A DNA stretch of 15,865 nucleotides from Methanobacteriota archaeon (GTDB lineage Archaea; Thermoplasmatota; Poseidoniia; Poseidoniales; Poseidoniaceae): positions 36,710-52,574 of the forward strand of contig PBHQ01000011.1 of NCBI GenBank assembly GCA_002719475.1, read 5' to 3'. Each line of letters begins with the position of its first letter. The stretch's first letter is position 1. Of this stretch, positions 14,972 to 15,865 are shown piece after piece. The notes beneath the pieces are model-generated. The model worked only from the letters and a program-made list of their open reading frames with translations. It was not told where the DNA came from and made no database searches. The translations under genes and the position numbers were made by a program.

Positions 14972-15865
14972 TCAACCAACAATCTTGAGGATTCTACCGC
15001 AGCCCCCACAAGGAAGCCTCAATGGTCTAACTTCCGAAACCACTGGATTCACAGTTGTACATTTAGGACAAGCGATAGTTGGGACTTCAGGCATATCAGA
15101 GGTGTCCGGCACATCATTACCTAACCTGCTAGGTGTGATGATGGTTGTTACCATCCACATGCCACCAACTAAACCCATCAGTGCCCCAAGATTCTCCATT
15201 GGATAAGCGTACCAATATGCCACAAAGACTAGAGGTATCAGTATGGATTCTAGATAGAGGGGTTTGCGAGTCTTTCCACGACCCAAAATCAAGCAGGCTG
15301 AGAACATGACTAGGAGTAAGCCTGTGCAAATCAGGAATAGTGGTAAGGGTCCGTGCAAGGGATTTGTTGAAGGTTTGATTTGTACGTCGAGTTTACCCCA
15401 TTCCAGAATGTCATCTATCTGGAAATTGAAAACCTCCTGCGTTAGGTGCCTTTCGTGATTATATCCTAACTCTTCAGATGCTTTTTCATCGATTCCTATC
15501 AATGCTGACTGGCTATCTGTATGTAGGCTGACAGATAGGCTGGCAGTTCTCCAATAAGTGTCGATTTGTGGTAGGATGAATTGTTCAATGAATAGAAAGT
15601 ACTCACCTTCGGATATGCTTTGAGTGGTGCTAATGGACAACGATACTGGATTTCGTGAGACTGTCATATCATCATTCATACCTAGCCTGACTTGGAAAGT
15701 GTGGAACTCATCAAATCCAATGCTCCCTAGGAGTGCTTCAGGGTCCACTTGCAATGCTTCCTCCATGAACCAATTCATTAGTGCACCAGCAAGTAACTCA
15801 TTGGTCATTTTCTCAATTTCATTATTGTCGATGACCTTGTCATTGTACTGTTCTTCGCTGAAACC
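14972..15865 (-). CDS. Membrane protein with C-terminal zinc ribbon (5' partial)
   Basis: The first in-frame ATG in the window is at 15808, but the frame stays open to the right edge (GFSEEQYNDKVIDNNE before it), so the gene probably starts outside; 298 codons are visible. Counting from that ATG, residues 1-153 are soluble and acidic with beta-like stretches, then three hydrophobic spans (about 156-176, 186-202, 206-225), and a cytosolic end. Three spans with an inside C-terminus put the N-terminal domain outside. The tail is a zinc ribbon: Cys247 and Cys250 (ACPKC), Cys267 and Cys270 (PCGGCGRILKIVG). The RPLRLPCGGCGR form is familiar from euryarchaeal membrane proteins, in my recollection. 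No function can be assigned. Confidence 0.78.
   Translation of the reverse strand, partial: GFSEEQYNDKVIDNNEIEKMTNELLAGALMNWFMEEALQVDPEALLGSIGFDEFHTFQVRLGMNDDMTVSRNPVSLSISTTQSISEGEYFLFIEQFILPQIDTYWRTASLSVSLHTDSQSALIGIDEKASEELGYNHERHLTQEVFNFQIDDILEWGKLDVQIKPSTNPLHGPLPLFLICTGLLLVMFSACLILGRGKTRKPLYLESILIPLVFVAYWYAYPMENLGALMGLVGGMWMVTTIITPSRLGNDVPDTSDMPEVPTIACPKCTTVNPVVSEVRPLRLPCGGCGRILKIVG

Noticed and set aside
1..15865. tRNA, rRNA, CRISPR array, transposase or phage genes
   Set aside because: Gaps between genes are at most about 80 bases and none shows a tRNA cloverleaf, spaced direct repeats or terminal inverted repeats; no coding frame resembles a transposase, integrase or phage protein.

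Overview
The window looks like a compact piece of an archaeal chromosome, most likely a planktonic marine euryarchaeon of the Marine Group II / Poseidoniia type. What can be seen: an archaeal-type ribosomal protein S15 (N-terminal MARMYTHRRGKSGS), an archaeosine synthase (ArcS, archaea-specific), a UPF0201 protein (archaea-specific), a RecJ/Cdc45-like gene directly after the S15 gene (a known archaeal neighbourhood), and many surface proteins with one C-terminal membrane anchor and a short cytoplasmic tail. The Marine Group II assignment rests on remembered family style and is an inference. No rRNA, tRNA, CRISPR array, insertion sequence or phage gene was seen, and no gene-free stretch reaches 300 bases; gaps are at most about 80 bases.

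Layout. 1-3482 (+): the end of a large surface protein with a membrane anchor and a repeated Pro-rich tail, a small acidic helical protein, and a lipoprotein with a metzincin-like zinc-protease motif. 3483-4411 (-): two small multi-pass membrane proteins in one unit. 4462-5550 (+): a fusion of a pyroglutamyl-peptidase-like (C15) domain and a Nudix hydrolase, the most unusual gene here. 5533-6027 (-): UPF0201 protein, overlapping the end of the fusion gene. 6109-9347 (+): an ExoA-like glycosyltransferase with membrane tail, a membrane protein ending in a zinc ribbon, and dnaJ. 9348-11642 (-): a 764-residue surface protein with signal peptide, glycosylation sequons, one anchor and a sizeable cytoplasmic domain. 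11684-14971 (+): arcS, ribosomal S15 and a RecJ/Cdc45-like protein lacking the catalytic aspartates. 14972-15865 (-): a membrane protein ending in a zinc ribbon, running off the right edge.

How the parts may fit. One theme is envelope biology: secreted or anchored proteins (1-2198, 2694-3482, 9348-11642, 14972-15865), a glycosyltransferase that could serve glycan assembly, and DnaJ for folding. The other is information processing and repair: S15, ArcS (tRNA), UPF0201 (predicted RNA binding), the RecJ/Cdc45-like protein (replication) and the Nudix domain (nucleotide-pool cleaning). No single operon-like defence or biosynthetic system is evident. The most notable points are the C15-Nudix fusion, the catalytically stripped RecJ/Cdc45 homologue, and convergent gene pairs whose stop codons abut with no spacer.
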